Assembly: GCA_002070415.1 (NCBI GenBank)
Contig: MWDF01000016.1
Location: forward strand, 1-35,737
DNA length: 35,737 nt
Direction: 5' to 3'
Origin: Firmicutes bacterium ADurb.Bin153
GTDB taxonomy: Bacteria; Bacillota; DTU025; MWDF01
The stretch's first letter is position 1. Each line of letters starts with the position of its first letter. Below are positions 8,282 through 16,965 of this stretch, piece after piece. Under the pieces are notes generated by a model. That model made no database searches and was not told the origin of the DNA. It worked only from the letters and a program-made list of their open reading frames with translations. Made by a program: the position numbers and the translations under genes.

Positions 8282-9376
8282 TCATGAGCACAGGGGGTGG
8301 ACCACCGCCATGGGGAAGCCCACGCTGACTTCCTCGTCGATGCCGAAGATGCCGTGCTCTGCGGGACTCGTCACGACGGAAAGGAGCATGGTACCGTCGA
8401 CCTCTACGTCGTACTCGGCGACGGAGCCCATGTACAGGGCCCTTCTTACCTTTCCGGCGAAGCGCGCCATCGACGGGTCCGCTTCGGAAGACCTCCATAG
8501 CCTTACGGTCTCGGGCCTTACCACAAGCTCAATCGAACTCGCGGGCTTGCCGGCCACCTTCGCCCTGTCAATGTTTATCGTCCTTCCCATCACGTCCAGC
8601 GTCGCCAGGTCGCCGGAGCAGCCTGTGAGCTTCGCGGGAAGGAAGTTCGCCCTGCCTACGAATTCGGCCACGAACCTGTCGGTGGGCGTGTCGTATATGT
8701 CCTTTGGGCTTCCCACCTGGGCTATCCTGCCCTCGTTCATTATCACTATCCTGTCGGACAGCGCCATGGCCTCTGCCTGGTCGTGCGTGACGTAGAGGCT
8801 CGTTATCCCAAGGCCCTGCTGGATCCTCCTGATCTCGGACCTCATCTGCTCCCTCAGCTTTGCGTCCAGGTTGGACAGGGGTTCGTCGAACAGCAGCACG
8901 TCGGGCTCGTTCACGATCGCCCTCGCCAGCGCCACCCTCTGCTGCTGGCCGCCCGAGAGCTGGTCGGGCGACCTTCTCGCCATCTCCGTAAGGCCCACCA
9001 ACCCCAGCATCCTGCCGACCTTCTCCTCTATCTCGGCCTGCGGCAGCTTCCTTATCCTGAGCCCGAAGGCGACGTTCTCGAAGACCGTAAGGTGCGGGAA
9101 TATCGCATAGCTCTGGAACACCATCGCGGTGTTGCGCTTGTTGGGCGGCATGTCCGTAACGTCGTGCCCGCCTATCACCACTTTGCCGGAATCCGGCATC
9201 TCGAAGCCGGCGACTATCCTCAGCGTGGTCGTCTTCCCGCAGCCAGAAGGGCCCAGCAGGGTGACCATCTCGCCTTCTTCTATCACGAGGCTTACGTTAT
9301 CCACCGCGACGACGGAGCTTACCTCGCCTTCTGGGCTCCTGAACCTCTTGGTTACGTTTATCAGCTCAACGCTCAT
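8282..9376 (-). CDS. ABC transporter ATP-binding protein (PotA/FbpC/AfuC type)
   Basis: This cytoplasmic ATPase subunit powers the importer encoded just upstream. Walker A is GPSGCGKTT (42-50), the signature is LSGGQQQR (140-147) and Walker B is LLFDEP (161-166), followed by the switch histidine in YVTHDQ. After about residue 235 comes the C-terminal TOBE-like region typical of PotA, CysA and FbpC. The length of 364 residues is normal for the group. The ATG overlaps the permease stop (ATGA, 9373-9376), so the two are translationally coupled. Substrate class (ferric ion, polyamine, phosphonate or sugar phosphate) cannot be told from the ATPase. Confidence 0.93.
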   Translation of the reverse strand: MSVELINVTKRFRSPEGEVSSVVAVDNVSLVIEEGEMVTLLGPSGCGKTTTLRIVAGFEMPDSGKVVIGGHDVTDMPPNKRNTAMVFQSYAIFPHLTVFENVAFGLRIRKLPQAEIEEKVGRMLGLVGLTEMARRSPDQLSGGQQQRVALARAIVNEPDVLLFDEPLSNLDAKLREQMRSEIRRIQQGLGITSLYVTHDQAEAMALSDRIVIMNEGRIAQVGSPKDIYDTPTDRFVAEFVGRANFLPAKLTGCSGDLATLDVMGRTINIDRAKVAGKPASSIELVVRPETVRLWRSSEADPSMARFAGKVRRALYMGSVAEYDVEVDGTMLLSVVTSPAEHGIFGIDEEVSVGFPMAVVHPLCS

Positions 9377-11100
9377 CTGAAACCACCGCCTTGGAATCTT
9401 GCTTGGTACCTAATGCCCAGCAGCTTGTCTACGACCAGCCTTATAACCACCATGGCGACCACTATTATCCCGATCAGCACCACACTGAACGCAGCCGCGG
9501 CCCCGAGCCTGCCGGAGTTGACCTGGTTTAGGATCTGGACCGTCATCAGGTTCCAGTCCGCCGAGACCAGGAACACCGCCGCCGATATGGCGGTCATCGC
9601 CCTTACGAAGGCGAACACCAGGGCCGAGAAGAAGGCGGGCGCGATAAGGGGGAGGGTCACCTTTGCGAACGTCTTCTCGGTCCCCGCGCCGAGGTTTGCC
9701 GCGGCCTCCTCTATGGATGCGTCCACCTGCCTCAAAGTGGCGACACCGGCCTGTATGCCCACGGGGAAGTACCTGAACACGAAGTTGAGGACCAATATCG
9801 CAAGAGTCCCCGTAAGCAGGAACGGCCTCCTGTTGAAGGCCAGTATGTAGCCGATGCCGACCACCGTTCCCGGCAGGGCGAAGCTTAGCATGGATATGAA
9901 GTCCATGGCGTTCTTGCCCGGGAAGCTCTTCCTGACGACGAGGAACGCTATCGCCATGCCCAGAAGGCCGGATATGGGGGTCGATATGCCGGCGATGAGC
10001 AGGGTGTCCATTATGGCCTCCCTGCCGACGCCCCAGACGTATTCGAAGTTCCTGAGCGTGAACGAAGGGTCAATGCCCCAGAGCTTCGCGAACGCGCCGG
10101 CGACTATCACGCCGTAGAAGAGGATGACGACGCCCGCCACGAACAAGCAGAGGCCGAACAGCGCCCACTTCGTCCCGGAGCTTACGCTCTTGATCGTGGT
10201 GCTCGTCGGCTTTCCTGTCACCGTGACGTACTTCCTCTTCTCGACCCAGTACTTCTGCAGCATGAACGCGGTTATGGAGGGTATGAGGAGCACGACGGAG
10301 AGGGCCGCCCCGCCCGGCAGGTCGTACATGCCCGTTATCTGAAGGTAGGCCTGGACGGAAAGCGTGGGGAAGTTGCTCCCGGCAAGTACCAGCGGATTTC
10401 CGAAATCGGCGAGTGATTCTATGAAGATCACAAGAAGCGCGCTCGCTATGCCCGGCAGCGCCAGCGGCAGCGTCACCTTCCCGAAAACCTGCAGCCTGGA
10501 CGATCCCAGGTCCAGCGCCGCGTCCTCCAGGGTGGGGCTGATTGATTCCAAGACGCCCTTTAGCGTCAGGTACGCGACGGGGAAGAAGGTCACCACCTGG
10601 GCGAACAGGAGCCCCTTGAAGCCGTATATCGGATAGTTGTATATCCCCAGCAGCTTGGACGTTATCAGCCCGTTCGAGCCGAACAGCAAGAGCACCGACA
10701 CCGCGCCCAGAAACGGCGGGGACACGATGGGCACTATGGCCATGAAGTTGAAGAAGCCCTTGAAGGGCATGTCTGTCCTCGTCACGGCATAGGCGAAGAG
10801 GAAGCCGACGACGCAGCTTAGAAGCGCCGCGGCCGCGCCCATTGAAAGGCTGTTGTATAGCGACGATCTTACGTACGAGCTTGATAGCAGGGTCTTGTAC
10901 ACCTCGATGCCGGGATGCTCGGCCGAGGTGAAGCTCTTTATGAGCACCATGACCACGGGGTAGATGATGAACAGCGCAAGAAGCGCGAAGATCACCAGGA
11001 TCGACGCAAGGAGCACCGGTTCCTTGGCGAGCCTCGCAAGGCGCCTCATGAAGCGTCTCAGTGGCGTCCCTTCGAAGGTGATGGCGGCTTTAGTCTCCAT
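9373..11100 (-). CDS. ABC transporter permease, two fused membrane domains (FbpB/AfuB type)
   Basis: This 575-residue inner-membrane protein contains two copies of the binding-protein-dependent permease domain in tandem, as in FbpB, AfuB and related permeases. Each half has the EAA-type loop that contacts the ATPase: LEDAALDLGSSRLQVFGKVTLPLALPGI in the first half and IEEAAANLGAGTEKTFAKVTLPLIAPAF in the second. One polypeptide therefore supplies the whole membrane channel, matching the single permease gene in the operon. The ATG at 11100 is preceded by AGGAGG. It lies downstream of the binding-protein gene, separated by a hairpin, and overlaps the ATPase gene by four bases. Confidence 0.92.
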   Translation of the reverse strand: METKAAITFEGTPLRRFMRRLARLAKEPVLLASILVIFALLALFIIYPVVMVLIKSFTSAEHPGIEVYKTLLSSSYVRSSLYNSLSMGAAAALLSCVVGFLFAYAVTRTDMPFKGFFNFMAIVPIVSPPFLGAVSVLLLFGSNGLITSKLLGIYNYPIYGFKGLLFAQVVTFFPVAYLTLKGVLESISPTLEDAALDLGSSRLQVFGKVTLPLALPGIASALLVIFIESLADFGNPLVLAGSNFPTLSVQAYLQITGMYDLPGGAALSVVLLIPSITAFMLQKYWVEKRKYVTVTGKPTSTTIKSVSSGTKWALFGLCLFVAGVVILFYGVIVAGAFAKLWGIDPSFTLRNFEYVWGVGREAIMDTLLIAGISTPISGLLGMAIAFLVVRKSFPGKNAMDFISMLSFALPGTVVGIGYILAFNRRPFLLTGTLAILVLNFVFRYFPVGIQAGVATLRQVDASIEEAAANLGAGTEKTFAKVTLPLIAPAFFSALVFAFVRAMTAISAAVFLVSADWNLMTVQILNQVNSGRLGAAAAFSVVLIGIIVVAMVVIRLVVDKLLGIRYQARFQGGGFR

Positions 11101-11128
11101 TGGGGCCTCCTAAGAGTGCTGATGGGAT

Positions 11129-11157
11129 GGCCCGGCCCCCGTAGGGAAGGCCGGGCC
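11129..11157 (-). terminator. Intercistronic hairpin between binding-protein and permease genes
   Basis: A 9-bp GC-only inverted repeat (GGCCCGGCC / GGCCGGGCC) with an 11-nt loop lies between the two genes. There is no T-run on the minus strand, so it more likely stabilises the upstream message or causes partial termination, a common way to make more binding protein than membrane subunits. Confidence 0.6.
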
Positions 11158-11174
11158 TCTTAATCTACGGGTGA

Positions 11175-12185
11175 TTATTTACCCTGCAGGACCTCCGCGA
11201 TCCACTTGTTCACTATGCGGGTCTTCTCGGCGGCAGCCCATGCCGTGTCGACCTCAACGGTGTTGATATCGTTGAACGCGGGCATCCCGGCAGCCAGCTT
11301 GGCGCTGGGATGGATGGGGTAGAAGTAGGTCTTCGAGGACGCTATCACGTTCTGGCCCTCGAGGGATATCAGCCAGTCCACGAGGGCCTTGGCTCCATCG
11401 AGGTTCTTGGCGCCCTTGAGTATGGACACCGCCGGCGACTCGTAGGTCACACCCTCCGAGGGGAACACCAGCGCCACAGGGTAGCCGTCGTCCATCGCCT
11501 TCAGTATCGCGGGTGTGAACTGGATGCCTATCGCAGTCTGGCCTATCGCCAGGTTCTGTGAGGGGGCGGTGCCGCTCTGGGTGTAGAGCTGGACGTTGGC
11601 GTGCAGCTTCTTAAGGTATGCGAAAGCCGCATCCTCGCCCCACATCTTGACGAAACCGATGACCATGTTGTACCCGGTCCCCGAAGTCTGCGGGCTGGGG
11701 TACTGGATCTGGCCCTTGAACTCGGGCTTCAGCAGGTCCTGCCATGTCTTGGGAAGGTCGGCCTTCATCCTGGCGAGGAAGTCGGTGCGCACACCTACGC
11801 CCATCGGGTTCATGTAGAAGCACGTCCAGTAGCCCGCGGCGTCCTTGAACTGCTTCTTGAGTATGGAGGCGTTGGGGGAGACGTACGGCTGGCTCAGGCC
11901 GCGGTCCTTCACCGTGATATGGTTCTCGCTGGGGGCGCCCATCCAGACATCGGCCTGCGGGTTGTCCTTCTCGGCCTCTATCCTGGCTATGGCGGGCCCC
12001 GACGAGAGGAACACCATTTTATAGGGTATGCCAGTCGACTTGGTGAAAGCGTCCAGGATCTTCTTCGCGTTCTCCTCATCCACGCTCGAATACACCGTTA
12101 TCGAAGCCGGGGCGCCAAGCGCCACTGCGGCCAGCGTGGGGAACATTAGGGCTACGAGCAAGACTATAAGTACGATCCTCTTCAA
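11175..12185 (-). CDS. Periplasmic substrate-binding protein (AfuA/FbpA-like)
   Basis: This 336-residue exported protein is the likely ligand-capturing subunit of the importer. A signal peptide (MKRIVLIVL...VALG, about 24 residues, cleavage before APASI) is followed by ITVYSSVDEENAKKILDAFTKSTGI, the usual start of the ferric-ion/thiamine/phosphonate/sugar-phosphate binding-protein group. I do not see the adjacent tyrosine pair that binds iron in FbpA, so iron is not assured; AfuA relatives bind hexose and heptose phosphates. The start codon is TTG at 12185, fixed by a strong GAGGAGGT seven bases upstream and the signal peptide. It is the first gene of a minus-strand operon with permease, ATPase and a GmhA-like isomerase. 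Confidence 0.88.
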   Translation of the reverse strand: MKRIVLIVLLVALMFPTLAAVALGAPASITVYSSVDEENAKKILDAFTKSTGIPYKMVFLSSGPAIARIEAEKDNPQADVWMGAPSENHITVKDRGLSQPYVSPNASILKKQFKDAAGYWTCFYMNPMGVGVRTDFLARMKADLPKTWQDLLKPEFKGQIQYPSPQTSGTGYNMVIGFVKMWGEDAAFAYLKKLHANVQLYTQSGTAPSQNLAIGQTAIGIQFTPAILKAMDDGYPVALVFPSEGVTYESPAVSILKGAKNLDGAKALVDWLISLEGQNVIASSKTYFYPIHPSAKLAAGMPAFNDINTVEVDTAWAAAEKTRIVNKWIAEVLQGK

Positions 12186-12535
12186 GAAATTACCTCCTCA
12201 TAAAAGAATGGGTATACATACACTTATATTATACATTGTTTATGGACCACCTTCATCCTGTTGAGAGGGTCAACACCGGCCTGGGTGACGCCTCTTTACA
12301 CCTGAAGGACGTTGCCGAATACCTTGTACCCTCCAGCGCGCTCCGTTGCGGATACGGTCTTGGACAGGGATGCTGACGATGTATACTGTCCGATAGAAGG
12401 GAATGTGCGGTCCGGCATATAATCTATAAAACAGCGACGAGCCGGCACAAGGCGCGCAGGCTTTCAAACAGGCATCCACGGACGCAAGCGGACCAGGCGC
12501 TGGGAACGCTGCTTCGTCCATGCAGGAGGTGCGGC
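12186..12535. other. 350-bp divergent intergenic region with promoters
   Basis: No gene is visible. For the minus-strand transporter operon there is a perfect TATAAT at 12228-12233 without a clear -35. A small inverted repeat, GTTGA-GAGGG-TCAAC (12260-12274), sits just upstream and could be an activator or repressor site. For the plus-strand acyltransferase, TTGGAC (12360-12365) and TATACT (12382-12387) with a 16-bp spacer form a reasonable promoter. A second TATAAT is at 12418-12423. Confidence 0.55.
12360..12387 (+). promoter_or_regulatory. Likely promoter of the acyltransferase gene
   Basis: TTGGAC and TATACT are separated by 16 bp on the plus strand, about 150 bp before the ATG. A second -10-like TATAAT at 12418-12423 could give a shorter leader. 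Confidence 0.5.
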
Positions 12536-13765
12536 ATGGAATTCCGGTTAGGGCCCATCGTTAGGGCCTTCTTGGCGGTAGCGCGCATCGGCACGAGGAT
12601 ATGGATGCGCTTCGTGATGAACCCGAGTATAGTCTATAGGCTGCCTGACCGGCTTGAGCCGCCCTATCTCGTCATATCCAACCATGTGATGGTGTACGAC
12701 GGGCTTGTCGTCACCATGCACCTAAAGCATCTGCCCGTAGTCGTCTTCGACGATGTCCAGAGGCTGAACGCGTTCAACCGCTTCATGTTCACTAAGATGG
12801 GCGTGGTCTTCAAGGCGTTCGGAGTCGCCGACCCACTGTCAATCAGGAGCATGATGAGAGCGCGGGACGCCAAGAGGTCCATATTCCTCTACCCTGAAGG
12901 AGAGATCACTTGGACGGGTGATTCGAAGCCTATCGAGCCGAGCTTCGCAAGGCTAGTCAAGCTGCTGTGCATCCCTGTGGCCATGGTCAAAGTCAAGGGT
13001 GCGTATTCGATATGCCCCAAGTGGGCGCGCCGCTTCAGGAAGGGTTCGAGCATCTTCGAGTATGACCTCATCCTAACCCCCGAGGATATCAGCCGCATGG
13101 GAGAGGACGAACTGCTAGAGCACCTGAGGTCCAGGCATTCGCACAAGGAGTTGGATTGGCTGCGATCCCCGGAAGGCCGGCAAAACGACCTCAGGGCGTC
13201 CTGCCCTGCCGCGGGGCTGGAGTGCCTGCTATTCTGCTGCCCGGATTGTCTTGGTACAAACTGCATGAAGACCGACGACCACAGGCTGTTCTGCGATCGT
13301 TGTGGCATGAGCGTGGAAGTAGGCGGCGACATGGGCCTGAGGACCGTACGGGGCAGGACGGGGTTCTCGGACATCAGGGACTGGCACACCTGGCAGAAGG
13401 GGCATCTGAACAGCCTGCTAGACGGAATCCCCCGCGAGTCGCAGCCCTTGCTCACAGCGGTTTCCGGCTGGGTGAAGAGGGCCGGGGTATCCGGTGGCAG
13501 GACCGAAGTCGTCGGTGGGGGCACTGTGGAGCTCTTCGCCGATAGGATTAACTACGAGAGCCGGGACGGAGGAAGCACCGATATAGCGCTCTCGGACATC
13601 AGGGCCTGCCATTGCTACAGGTTCGCCCCGACCCAGGACAACAAGCTTCTGATAAGGACGTCCCAGAACTTCTTCATATTCGACCTCGAAGAGCCCAATT
13701 CGCCGGTGTTGTCGTGGGAGATCGCCATCAACAGCCTAAGGTCGGGAGAGCGCGACGGCAAGTGA
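12536..13765 (+). CDS. PlsC-like acyltransferase fused to a zinc ribbon, copy 1
   Basis: The N-terminal ~210 residues resemble PlsC-type glycerolipid acyltransferases. The HX4D motif is NHVMVYD (H50, D55) and the glycerophosphate-binding block is LYPEGEI (about 118-124). After it come four cysteines, CPDC at 235-238 and CDRC at 253-256, forming a predicted zinc ribbon, and a C-terminal domain of about 140 residues that I do not recognise. This extended layout is shared with the protein at 15111-16394, including identical positions of catalytic and zinc-binding residues. The ATG at 12536 follows GGAGGT. The neighbouring glycosyltransferase suggests acylation of a glycolipid or a similar membrane product. 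The real acyl acceptor is unknown. Confidence 0.78.
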   Translation: MEFRLGPIVRAFLAVARIGTRIWMRFVMNPSIVYRLPDRLEPPYLVISNHVMVYDGLVVTMHLKHLPVVVFDDVQRLNAFNRFMFTKMGVVFKAFGVADPLSIRSMMRARDAKRSIFLYPEGEITWTGDSKPIEPSFARLVKLLCIPVAMVKVKGAYSICPKWARRFRKGSSIFEYDLILTPEDISRMGEDELLEHLRSRHSHKELDWLRSPEGRQNDLRASCPAAGLECLLFCCPDCLGTNCMKTDDHRLFCDRCGMSVEVGGDMGLRTVRGRTGFSDIRDWHTWQKGHLNSLLDGIPRESQPLLTAVSGWVKRAGVSGGRTEVVGGGTVELFADRINYESRDGGSTDIALSDIRACHCYRFAPTQDNKLLIRTSQNFFIFDLEEPNSPVLSWEIAINSLRSGERDGK

Positions 13766-13874
13766 CGCCGCAGCAGCAAGACAGGAATACTCGGGCTTAA
13801 CAGGGCCAGATAGTTAGATTATCATATAATCGATGGTATTGCTCCTTTCATTAACATAAGGAAGGAATTGCATC

Positions 13875-15047
13875 ATGCAGATCAATGATATCCTCATGTA
13901 CATAATGGAGGTCGCCGCGGGCGCGTTCAGCATCTTTCTAGGGATTCTGGTCCTTGTGCTCCTCTCCAACATCATCCTCATACCGTGCCTTAGGAACTCA
14001 CTGGTTACGGAATCTACCAGGAAGCTCTCCATACTGGTCCCGGCCAGGAATGAACAGGACAACATAGAAAAGTGTGTACGCTCACTAATGGGGCAGGACT
14101 ACCCCAACTACGAGATAGTTGTCCTGAACGACAACTCCACTGATGCTACGGGTGAGATCCTAGAACGGCTAAGGTTGGAAGACCCTAGAATCAGGATAAT
14201 AGATGGCACTCCTCTCCCCCAAGGCTGGCTCGGTAAGAACTGGGCGTGTATGCAGCTGGCAGAGGCCGCCACGGGGGAGATTCTCTTCTTCACTGATGCT
14301 GATACCGAGCATGAGCCTTTTAGCGCATCTGCCTCAGTTGCATTGATGGAGGATAGGAACCCCGGCATGATGTCGGGCTTCGTTAAGCAGAGGATGGACA
14401 CCCTTGGAGAGAAGTTGGTGGTGCCCCTCATGCTGTGGGGTATGCTCTGTTTTACACCAGTGATAGTAATGCACTACATGAAATACAGCTTCCTTACCGC
14501 AGCATGCGGTCAGTACATGGTCTTCGATAGGAAGGCATACTTCAAAGTCGGTGGACACTCGTCGGTGAAAGCCCGCGTGGACGAGGACAAGGAGTTCGCC
14601 AGGGTGATGAAGCAGAACGGCTTTCCTGTCATCATGGCCGACGCTACAAGGATGATAAGCTGCAAGATGTACGGTGGTTTTAAGGAAGCTGTGAGGGGTT
14701 TCTCAAAAAACGTGTTTAGCGCATTCAACTACAGGGTTTTGCCATTCGTGCTGGTCTGGCTTGCGGCAGTCACTTGCATAGTGACCCCAGTGTTGTACCT
14801 GATATTAGTTGATTATTATGCCAATCCCGCACTAGCTAACCAGGCGATGATACTCGTAGTTCTGAGTCTTGCGATATGGTTCCTGACCTATTGGAAAACC
14901 AGGGTGCCCTATTATCTAACACTCGTATACCCGATGTCGATGTTTATATGGTTCTATGTATCGATGAACTCTGTATATTTGTCAATAACAGGCAAATCCT
15001 TCTGGAAGGGGCGCAATATACCCAAACCTAAGATAAAGCTGATGTAG
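13875..15047 (+). CDS. Family-2 glycosyltransferase, CrtQ/HpnB-like membrane enzyme
   Basis: This 390-residue protein has an N-terminal membrane segment (residues 12-37), then a GT-A catalytic domain beginning KLSILVPARNEQDNIEKCVRSL, with VVLNDNSTDAT and the metal-binding FFTDADTEH. Several hydrophobic segments follow after residue 285. This arrangement is typical of CrtQ (carotenoid glycosylation) and the hopanoid-associated HpnB group, so a lipid acceptor is likely, though none can be named. The ATG at 13875 is preceded by AAGGAAGGA. A TATAAT at 13825-13830 may belong to its own promoter. The gene looks more AT-rich than its neighbours, hinting at a separate origin. It is flanked by two paralogous acyltransferases. 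Confidence 0.85.
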   Translation: MQINDILMYIMEVAAGAFSIFLGILVLVLLSNIILIPCLRNSLVTESTRKLSILVPARNEQDNIEKCVRSLMGQDYPNYEIVVLNDNSTDATGEILERLRLEDPRIRIIDGTPLPQGWLGKNWACMQLAEAATGEILFFTDADTEHEPFSASASVALMEDRNPGMMSGFVKQRMDTLGEKLVVPLMLWGMLCFTPVIVMHYMKYSFLTAACGQYMVFDRKAYFKVGGHSSVKARVDEDKEFARVMKQNGFPVIMADATRMISCKMYGGFKEAVRGFSKNVFSAFNYRVLPFVLVWLAAVTCIVTPVLYLILVDYYANPALANQAMILVVLSLAIWFLTYWKTRVPYYLTLVYPMSMFIWFYVSMNSVYLSITGKSFWKGRNIPKPKIKLM

Positions 15048-15110
15048 AAGCACCAGGTGGGAAGGCAGCCACGTAGTCGGGAGGGTGGACACCGGGGTGC
15101 TTTCATACGG

Positions 15111-16394
15111 TTAAGGCCTGCTTGCGGCCCTTCCTGCGATCATGCCCTTTATTGCTAGAAGCCAAGGGTAGCAGGGGTTGCTTCCGCCCCTCAGCTGGAT
15201 GTTCACGTAAGCTTCGTCGGTCATCAGTATCAGCCAGTTCGGGTTGTAGATCCCGATTATGAAGACCTGAGCCGACCTTATCTCCCCCATCGGGACGAAC
15301 AAGGCCCGCTTACCGGCCCCGTCGAAAAGCTCCACGCCTTTCGATGACAGCGCGGCCCTTACGGCCCCGACCTTTACAGGTTCTTCCAGGATCCTGTGGG
15401 CGTAGTCCCCTCCCTTGGTCACGGCGGACGAGGGGGCGGGGCGGATCCTGACGACCTCGGCCACTACACCGTCGACCTCCAGGAGGGCCGTCCCGTCCAG
15501 GAAGCCGCCGGATACGAACCTCTCCCATTCCGCGACCTGCCAGTCATGCCACTGCCAGACATCCTCGAAGCCTTTCCCGCAATCGCCGCCAAGCGTCAAA
15601 TCGGCGCCGACGGCAACCTTGAAGCCGCAGGCCCCGCACGTTATGCTCCTGTCGTCTGTCCTTGTCTTCGAATGCGCCCCGCACGAAGGGCACAAGAACA
15701 GAAGGCGCTCCAGCCCCAGGGCCGGCTTCGAGCTCCTATAGGCCTGGCTCTTCCCTGCCCCCTCGTGGAACCATCCGCGTTCCGAGTGCACGAACGCCTT
15801 GTTGAGCTTCTCGAGTATCTGCCCGTCGGACAGCTCGTCGAAGTCCTCTTTCCTCACGGCGAGCTCATATCTGAGATCGACCCTGCCCCTCCTCGCCTTG
15901 TGGGCCCACCTCGGAAAGCCGAGGTATGAGCCTTCGGTCTTGAAGACGAGCACGGGAGCGCCTATGAAGCGCGCGGCCCTGGCCATGTTGATGTCGAGCT
16001 TAAGCGAATCCCCGTCCCAGTTGAGGTCCCCTTCGGGGTAGATGAGCACCGACCTGCCGGATTCCACCGCCCTCTTCATCTGCCTCACCGTCCTCGGGTC
16101 GGGCATGCCCTGCATCCTCCAGATGGGGCCCACGACGCTAAGGAGCATCAAGAAGAGCTTGTCGACCAGATGGAGCTCGTGGAGCACTATCACGGGGTTC
16201 GGCTTCGTATGCAGCAGCATTAGCGGCATCTCGAACACCGAGACGTGGGTGGACAGTATCAGATACGGGGGCTTTACGTCCTCCGGGGGAGGGGAAACGA
16301 GCTTCCAGTTGACCAGGTATTTGAGCCACACGTACAGGAACGGCCTAAGGGTCCCTATCAGGAGCTGGCCGAGGAAGCGTCTCAACGGCGTCAT
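15111..16394 (-). CDS. PlsC-like acyltransferase fused to a zinc ribbon, copy 2 (HX4E variant)
   Basis: This 427-residue paralogue of 12536-13765 has the same domain order: acyltransferase, zinc ribbon, unrecognised C-terminal domain. YPEGD is at 119-123, and the cysteine pairs CPSC (235-238) and CGAC (253-256) are in exactly the same positions. The acyltransferase motif, however, reads THVSVFE: H50 is kept but the expected Asp at 55 is Glu. That may change or reduce activity. The start is placed at the ATG at 16394, which has GGAGG five bases upstream; an ATG four codons earlier (16406) has no good ribosome site. It converges with the glycosyltransferase gene and is divergent from the redox-protein gene at 16501. 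Confidence 0.78.
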   Translation of the reverse strand: MTPLRRFLGQLLIGTLRPFLYVWLKYLVNWKLVSPPPEDVKPPYLILSTHVSVFEMPLMLLHTKPNPVIVLHELHLVDKLFLMLLSVVGPIWRMQGMPDPRTVRQMKRAVESGRSVLIYPEGDLNWDGDSLKLDINMARAARFIGAPVLVFKTEGSYLGFPRWAHKARRGRVDLRYELAVRKEDFDELSDGQILEKLNKAFVHSERGWFHEGAGKSQAYRSSKPALGLERLLFLCPSCGAHSKTRTDDRSITCGACGFKVAVGADLTLGGDCGKGFEDVWQWHDWQVAEWERFVSGGFLDGTALLEVDGVVAEVVRIRPAPSSAVTKGGDYAHRILEEPVKVGAVRAALSSKGVELFDGAGKRALFVPMGEIRSAQVFIIGIYNPNWLILMTDEAYVNIQLRGGSNPCYPWLLAIKGMIAGRAASRP

Positions 16395-16434
16395 GTCACC
16401 CTCCATCCCCGGCCGGGCGGCCGGATGTTCCTTA

Positions 16435-16464
16435 TTGGAGCCAATTTCCCTGCCGGCATGATAA
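16435..16464 (+). promoter_or_regulatory. Possible promoter in the divergent gap before the redox-protein gene
   Basis: TTGGAG (16435-16440) and TGATAA (16459-16464) are separated by 18 bp. The small palindrome TTGG-AG-CCAA (16435-16444) overlaps the -35. The match is moderate. Confidence 0.35.
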
Positions 16465-16509
16465 AATCATACCTAAGGATACCATAAGCTATGGACGGAG
16501 ATGAAATGC

Positions 16510-16965
16510 ATGGGCGTAGGCAAGAAGGGCGAAGAGCTGGCGAAGGAACTTTTCCAGGCGAACTACAACTGCGCACAGTCCACACTCGCTGGGATCCTTA
16601 GCGCAAAGGGCAGGGAATACAAGGATAGGATTAGGCTCGCCGGGGCGTTCGGCGCCGGCATCGCGCAGCAGGGGCTCACCTGCGGAGCGGTGACCGGGGG
16701 CCTGATGGCTTTCGGCCTGCTCGTCCCCTTGGGAGAGGACATGGGGGCCTGGAAGAAGCAGGTCGCGGACCTGAGCAAGGAGTACATCAGGGAATTCAAG
16801 GACAGGTTCGGGGCCCTGGACTGCAGCAAGCTGGCCGGATGCGACATGTCCGACGCCGCCGTCAGGAAAACCTTCCATGACTCCGGCGGGCGCGACAGGA
16901 TCTGTACGCCGATGGTGATGGCGGGCACAGAAATCGCCCTCGAAATACTCAGGAGGCGCAGATGA
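16510..16965 (+). CDS. C_GCAxxG_C_C family redox-type protein
   Basis: This protein of about 150 residues belongs to the cysteine-rich family named for its C..GCAxxG..C..C pattern, thought to be redox-active but without a defined reaction. The cysteines appear in NYNCAQS, LTCGAVTGG, DCSKLAGCD and RICTP, in the family order. The start is placed at the ATG at 16510 because a GGAG lies nine bases upstream; an in-frame ATG at 16501 has that GGAG directly against it. The last four bases overlap the next ATG (ATGA), so it is translationally coupled to the D-glutamate-cyclase-like gene. No signal peptide; cytoplasmic. Confidence 0.85.
   Translation: MGVGKKGEELAKELFQANYNCAQSTLAGILSAKGREYKDRIRLAGAFGAGIAQQGLTCGAVTGGLMAFGLLVPLGEDMGAWKKQVADLSKEYIREFKDRFGALDCSKLAGCDMSDAAVRKTFHDSGGRDRICTPMVMAGTEIALEILRRRR

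Noticed and set aside
8262..8300. Longer N-terminus for the GmhA-like protein
   Set aside because: An in-frame TGA four codons before the GTG at 8261 blocks any upstream start.
11175..12185. Firm assignment as a ferric-ion transporter
   Set aside because: The paired tyrosines of FbpA-type iron sites are not evident, and the linked SIS isomerase points to a phosphosugar, so the substrate is left open.
15048..15102. Terminator between the glycosyltransferase and acyltransferase copy 2
   Set aside because: A 7-bp stem (AAGCACC / GGTGCTT) has a loop of about 40 nt and only a short T-run, too weak to list as a feature.
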